The notes beneath the pieces are model-generated. The model saw only the letters and a program-made list of their open reading frames with translations, ran no database searches and was not told the DNA's origin. Below are positions 58,858 to 64,000 of a stretch of 64,000 nt of DNA, piece after piece. The stretch comes from Dryomyza anilis. Taxonomy: Eukaryota; Arthropoda; Insecta; Diptera; Dryomyzidae. Each line of letters begins with the position of its first letter. Within the stretch, counting starts at the first letter, position 1. Both the position numbers and the translations under genes were made by a program. The stretch is taken from the NCBI GenBank assembly GCA_951804985.1, contig OX638130.1, forward strand, positions 114,961,593-115,025,592, read 5' to 3'.

Positions 58858-59640
58858 CTGCATGAAAAAAAAACCGAAAAAACGAGAAAAATAGATAAAT
58901 GAAAAAGCGAAAAAATCAAAGGGATTCTGATTCTGAGCATATAAGGTAGACGATAAAAAAGCATTTAAATTTCAGCAAACAACATGCCACGGCTCAGTTG
59001 TCATGTAGGCGACTGATGCCGGGTACTTGTGCATGTCGCGGATTAAAACGCAATCAGCAGACAATATTTTTTCATCAAAGATTCCTCTGTGGTTCAAGTG
59101 ATGCACAGACGAAATTCGATTTCTGCAGAAATTACAACATTGTTCAAAGAAAATAGAACGTAAAATGTTTTTATTGAATTAAATACGATTTTCAGATTTT
59201 ATAGAAGATGTGCTTTAACTTATAACAGATATAGAGTCAACATGGCAAATCGTAAACATTTGATAAAACTGTTATATTGTGAAATTTCTATAATTTGAAT
59301 ATTTTCCATCCCATTCCATAACATGCTAAGTGAGTTTTGCAAAAAAAAAAGCAAAAATAAAATACATTTGAAGTCGTCAAGCAGTAAATGAGCTACATAC
59401 GCTTAAAATACCACCACACAAAAGTCAACCCCAACTTTTCAAAAAATTTAAATTCTCTGTTTAGAAAACCTTATTTTCCAAAAAAAGATATATCAAATTA
59501 TTAAAATAAAGAGCATGACATGTCCGACGATATTATTTATTGAGAAATATTTGTCCTAAAAATGTTCACAATTATAAAATTGGGCATCACAGTGAAACTT
59601 CTAAATTATGAAAATTATTCATTCAAAATATATTTATAGC
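58858..59640. other. Probable intron sequence upstream of the last exons, nothing recognised
   Basis: The polypyrimidine tract before the acceptor at 58858-58860 is clear. No other exon with matching phase was found up to the window end. Confidence 0.4.
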
Positions 59641-60849
59641 ACACGCAGAGAAAAAAACATGATTGCGGCATGATTGTTGCAACAAAACAATTATTGGAGT
59701 AGTCATAGAATGATTGCTAAGATTATAAATGATTACAAAAATCATATCACAATTTCTTAAAATGATTCTGTCATTCATTTAATGATTTTATAATGATTAA
59801 ATTCAATGATTGGAATAGTTAGTGATTATAGTAAAAATGTTATTTAAATAGAAATGTTTGCCAGAATAATAGTTTTAATTGTTACAATCATGCTATGATT
59901 CCAGAAATCATGTTGAATGATTGAATGATTGATATAATCATACTAAGATTTAGATTTTGAGAAAAGTTCTCAACTGTGCAGAGAGTAATTTTTGCTGATT
60001 CCGTGTTACGGTAGACTACGTTAGATTATTTTTTAATAAATATTTTTGATTGCTTTTAATTTATATATGAAACATGATGATTTAAGGAACGCGTTTTTGG
60101 CAACATATTACAACAATTTCAATAATAAACTACGATTTTAGAGCCAAAAAAAAACAAAATCGAACCCGCAAAATATAAATCAAGCGAGTCAAATTATTTC
60201 AAGAACGATTAACTTTAAAGTTTCTCGACGTCGCTGCTTTCATTCTATTTCAATGAGTAGATGTGCGAACAGAGAGTACATAATATGCGAGAGAGAATTC
60301 AGAGAGAAAAAAATGCTTTAATGATAAAAAAAAAAGACAGACAAAAGATCGAGAGAGAGAGCTCTGAGAGGGACATAATTGTATCAATCATGATACGATT
60401 GCTTCAATCATGTTACAACATTACCACAATCATCAAAACATGCTTACAGAGTCCCTAGTAGAAATTTTACCAAGGTCATGATCGGGAACTGATCATTGTA
60501 TTTTTACTTTGTCATAACCCAATCAGTAACATGACAAAAATGATTTGGTCATGATCATCCCTAACCCTAGTAGAAATTTTGGTAGGGCCATGGTCATGAA
60601 GTGATCATGTCATTATTTGTGATGATCGGTATATGACGAGGCCCATAATGTCCTTGTAACGCAGTGTCCTGATCATGTATTGACCTCAGGCCATGATCAT
60701 GTACTGATCGGGCAATTCCCCATTTTAATATTTACGCGACAATTGCTTTGTCTGAGCCCGAGCATAATAGGGTTTCTCAATCATTAAATTGCAATCATTA
60801 AATGATGCCCTCAAAACATGATTGGTGATCATGTTTTTTCAGTGCGTGT
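59641..60849. mobile_element. Putative TIR element of about 1.2 kb rich in ATCAT/ATGAT words
   Basis: Left end ACACGCAGAGAAAAAAACATGAT and right end (reverse complement) ACACGCACTGAAAAAACATGAT match over about 22 bases with two mismatches and a one-base gap. The outer thirds are full of AATCAT, ATGATT and TGATCATG. The middle (60.0-60.45 kb) is unlike them and may be captured sequence. Target duplication not clear. No transposase. Confidence 0.6.
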
Positions 60850-61083
60850 ATTAATTTCCATTTGTGTAATTCTTCCTTTTTTACACAAACATATTTTTGA
60901 AGAATTTTAAATTTAAAAATGCAAGTTTGACTTTGTCTTTTACACATAAATACAAACTGACTAGTAAATTGATTAATATAAGACGGAATACATCCTACTA
61001 TTTTATGTCTTCATAACCCGATTTTCCGACCTATTCATTCCGATCTTTCGTTTCTAAAGTTGGTGTTCAAAACATCTACCACA
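60850..61083. other. Noncoding spacer
   Basis: Short AT-rich stretch with nothing recognised. Confidence 0.4.
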
Positions 61084-61417
61084 TAAGATGGCACCTTTCA
61101 GAATGTTGATAATGCTAAATCGTGGTATTTCTCAACTTTCTTTTTGATAGCCACATTCAATCAATCGTTATCTGGTAGCTCCCATAGTTTTGGTAACAAA
61201 ATGTTTAGCAAATCGAACAAAGTTTAAAATGCAATATTTCTGAAACCACTTAAGATGGCACCTTTCAGAATGTTGATAATGCTAAATCGTGGTATTTTTC
61301 AAACTTCTTTTTGATAGCCGCATTCAATCCATCGTTATCTGGTAGCTCCCATAGTTTTGGTAACCAAATGTTTAGCAAATCGAACAAAGTTGAAAATGAA
61401 ATATTTCTGAAACCTTT
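61084..61417. repeat. 167-bp tandem duplication
   Basis: GATGGCACCTTTCAGAATG at 61087 recurs at 61254, offset 167. Both copies continue TTGATAATGCTAAATCGTGG, GATAGCC, ATCGTTATCTGGTAGCTCCC, AGTTTTGGTAAC, AATCGAACAAAGTT. They differ by a handful of bases. Confidence 0.85.
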
Positions 61418-63490
61418 AAGTCCAAGAAATTTTTTTTTAAAAATTAAACAATTTAATGGAACAATTTCATTTATTTTGAATATCTCAATATTTAATAATT
61501 TCACGAAAAATACAACCGTGAAATATTTGAAATTCAGTTAAAAATTATTTGTTCCAATTCTATTTCCTAGAAAATTGATAATTGATAAGAAATTTCATTT
61601 CGGAGAAACAGAAATACACAAGGAATTAAATTTCTTACGAATTTCTTAATTGCTCTTATTATACCCTACAATAAAGGTGAAAAGGTATATTCAGTTTGGT
61701 GCGCCGTTTGCAACACCCAGAATGAAGCATATCCGGTATGAAGAAGTATATGGGGCATTTCATTGTGTATATGGGGCAATCATTCGTACGATTAAAAACC
61801 TTCTCATTTGAAAAATAAAAAAGGATATTTTTAGGATGCAGAGGATAGATCTTATGGTCTTCTATGCATGTATAAAAAAGTTTTGCAATATAGTCCTATA
61901 CCTTTCTACAAATTTGAAGTTAAATGCTGTGACGGGCGTTACACGTACTTTTTCAAAAAACAGAGTTTACTCCACAAAGTATTAAATTTTAGCTAAAATA
62001 ATCGAAGTATGGAGATGAAGTATATCTCAAATACTTCATTAATAATGGGAGTTCTCCCCTCTATAACAAAATTCTGCAATGGTTACTTTGATCACTTTCT
62101 TATAAAGTACCAAAACTTGTGACGGGTGTTACACAATTTGAGACGGGTGTTACACAATTTGTGACGGGTGTTACACAATTTGTGATGGGCGTTACCTGTA
62201 CGAACTCTATACAAATATATATAAAAATTATAACTATGAATTGCAATTTTTTTATGAAAAAGAGCAAATTTTAGTGGTAGGAATGGTAAATTGTTATTTT
62301 AAGGCACATCGTCGACATATAATTTAAGTGGAAAACTAAACATTACGTTTTGGAAAAATATGTATTATATTACCATTCTTTTAAATAAGTACTCTGTTTT
62401 CATCATTTGTAGTCCGTTTCCTTCGCAAGCTTACATAAATAATTTTCGCATTTCAAAAATAATGATTTTTTTGGGATTTTTTATGATTTTTTTTATAATG
62501 TTTGGAATTTTCCTTTTTTTATCTTTGCTTATTGAATATTTTGGAATATTTTCTACTTTTTCTATGGTTAAATAATATAATTGATTATTGATGCATATAT
62601 TAACAAATATATAATTTTACCCTTTTTTTTTGTTTTGCGACGATTGTCAATTGTGACGGGCGTTACAATATTTTGGATGAATATAGCAACCATCTGGAAT
62701 ATCTATGAGACCAAAGACTATATAAAATGAATAGATACGACGAAAATCTTTACTTTTACAAAGTTTCCCAGTTGTAGGTTTGCAAAATAGTTCGCAAAAT
62801 AACTTTTACTATTTTTTTTGTGACGGGCGTTACAACTCAAAAAAGTAAAACTGTTTGGTTAATTGTCAGTACTTTGAACCACTCATCACCAATGCAATGT
62901 GTGGCATACTTTCGCAAAAAAATTACCTTTCAAATTGTACTAATTAATTTTCTTTCGGATTCAAAACAACGAAACTACATCGTATTGCCTAAATTTTGTA
63001 CTAAAATAAATTTCAAAAAAATACTTTACTTTAATTGAGAAAAAAACACATTTGCCATGCATTTTGGTAAATTCTGATCACAGGACATAAAATTAGAATT
63101 ATTTCTTATCCTAAAAATCATTAAACCGAATCAATAGGCTTAACTTTAATATATCACACCCGGTAACGTTTTCTGTGGAATGCCCTGAGTCTTAACGTTC
63201 CGTCTGTCTTTTGAAATCACTATTACAGAAAAACTAGAAGAGCTATATCAATTAAACTCCTAATTAAAATTATTTATATAGCTATGCTGTCCCAACAAAC
63301 AAATTGGCATGATCGGTCAATTGTGACCTGCGAACCGAGCACTTATGTTCAAATACCTCATATAAAATTTACATCTGTGGATAAATTTTACTTTATACAA
63401 GCTTATGTGAACTATTTTGGTCAAATATATATTGAATTTATGCACAAATATATATAAATAATATTTTCAAGCGAACTGACATGTTGTTCC
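61418..63490. repeat. Transposon-like region with recurring GTGACGGGCGTTAC motif
   Basis: 61660-61760 resembles a diverged mini-me left end (ACCCTACAATAAAGGTG, GGTATATTCAGTTTGG, GTTTGCAACACCCAG, CATATCCGGTATG). The 14-base motif or one- or two-base variants occur at 61929, 62119, 62140, 62161, 62182, 62653 and 62820; the middle four are in tandem at 21-base spacing. 63200-63220 has the phrase GTTCCGTCTGTCTTTTG. No intact open frame. Confidence 0.5.
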
Positions 63491-63497
63491 CAAAAAA

Positions 63498-63615
63498 AAA
63501 AACGAGTTGGGAAAGTTAGGTCACATGGGTAAGTTCGGTCACATGGGGCGGATTTTTATAGTCGGTCGGGCTCGACTATGGAATACTCTACACCATTGGT
63601 GGGGATATTAATGTG
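63498..63615 (-). mobile_element. DINE-1/mini-me-type right-end fragment
   Basis: Minus-strand sequence matches the right ends of the 29.6 and 30.8 kb elements: TGTAGAGTATTCCATAGTCG, GACCGACTATAAAAATCCGC, CCATGTGACCGAACTTACCC, TTTCCCAACTCG. The extra block CGAACTTACCCATGTGAC is shared with copy 2 only. Confidence 0.8.
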
Positions 63616-63632
63616 GGATATTTAATTGCATA

Positions 63633-63937
63633 ATAATTATAATAGTTTGGCACTGCAGCTCTATAAGAACTTAGGCCGAGCTCTCTCACCATTTTGAGCT
63701 GTGCGTGTTATATTTGTACTCAAAGTGGTGGGACCTACAGTTTATTGCCGAATCCGAACGGCGGGTGAGAACTTTTCATAGGCAATTTTTACTCTCGTAG
63801 GTTTGCCATTTACTGCCGAGAGGTAGCGCGGTATAGAAAAATGTTTCTATGAAAAGATGTTGTTAGCCCCAGTCCAGGCTTGAACCGGAGACCTTTCGGC
63901 TCGCAGTCCAACGCACTAACCACTGAGCTACCGCGGC
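63633..63937 (-). mobile_element. tRNA-derived SINE, copy 4, with 10-bp target duplication and internal insert
   Basis: Same family as at 23.9 kb, minus strand, with box A and box B. It is flanked by TAATTGCATA at 63623-63632 and 63938-63947. It carries about 30 extra bases between ACTCTCG and CGCGGTATAG (near 63796-63828) that the other three copies lack. Confidence 0.9.
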
Positions 63938-64000
63938 TAATTGCATACCTTAATTTTAAAGTTTTTAATTATGCTGAACCTCCCCACCCTCAGGATATTA
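63938..64000. other. Window end, nothing recognised
   Basis: Begins with the SINE target duplication; the rest is short noncoding sequence. Confidence 0.4.

Overview
This window looks like nuclear DNA from a higher fly (Diptera, Brachycera). The evidence is GT-AG introns of fly style, a small cluster of Rebers-Riddiford-like cuticle protein genes with TATA promoters, and DINE-1/mini-me type repeats carrying the GTCY microsatellite core typical of dipterans. A tRNA-derived SINE and a mariner-superfamily DD37E transposase relic are also present. Species is not determinable by eye. The DNA is very AT-rich and mostly repetitive; protein-coding sequence is only a few per cent.

Genes. Three divergent cuticle-protein genes are spread over 28 kb: gene A (minus, 14197-16772, 2 exons), gene B (plus, 32787-33744, 3 exons) and gene C (minus, 41140-42147, 3 exons). 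All encode secreted proteins with a signal peptide and an RR-like chitin-binding region containing a shared R-Y-E-R motif. They share an intron at the same place and phase at the end of the domain. B and C share a second intron that A lacks. All three have a TATA box about 30 bp before a GCAT start-site-like motif. They are best read as an old tandem family of structural cuticle proteins. A fourth gene (minus, 56405 to 58857 and beyond) shows only its last two coding exons: an unidentified acidic/Q-T tail followed by a proline-rich and Q/H-rich C-terminus.

Repeats, left to right. 0.9-1.15 kb: fragment of an element carrying a 15-bp CACCACAC-type minisatellite. 3.2-3.65 kb: ATCGAT-rich dispersed repeat. 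3.7-4.85 kb: 19-bp array. 6.4-8.6 kb: array with a 120/132-bp higher-order unit. 10.1-11.6 kb: second 19-bp array. 14.65-15.85 kb: 19-bp array filling the intron of gene A. 18.6-20.8 kb: GTTCGAAAA array with a 151-bp higher-order unit. 23.3-27.8 kb: nest of an inverted repeat pair, a TIR element split by a SINE, a DD37E transposase relic and a perfect 726-bp tandem duplication. 29.1-32.0 kb: about 1.2-kb tandem duplication of T-rich DNA plus a mini-me element. 33.9-34.4 kb: 267-bp tandem duplication. 35.8-37.0 kb: full copy of the 15-bp minisatellite element. 38.7-40.3 kb: CACCACAC array split by an RTE-like LINE fragment. 44.1-46.0 kb: 11-bp array. 47.1-47.7 kb: 8-bp array. 50.5-51.95 kb: 5'-truncated CR1/Jockey-type LINE. 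53.5-54.7 kb: tandem duplication with a 121-bp-arm foldback element in its second copy. 55.7 kb: TIR element. 57.1-58.6 kb: 19-bp array filling an intron of the fourth gene. 59.6-60.85 kb: TIR element. 61.1-63.9 kb: 167-bp tandem duplication, a recurring GTGACGGGCGTTAC motif, a mini-me fragment and another SINE.

The most interesting structures are the conserved gene architecture of the three cuticle genes, the 19-bp period shared by four separate arrays (two inside introns), and nested insertions whose order can be read directly. No clearly new molecular system was recognised. All identities rest on motif recognition without database searches.
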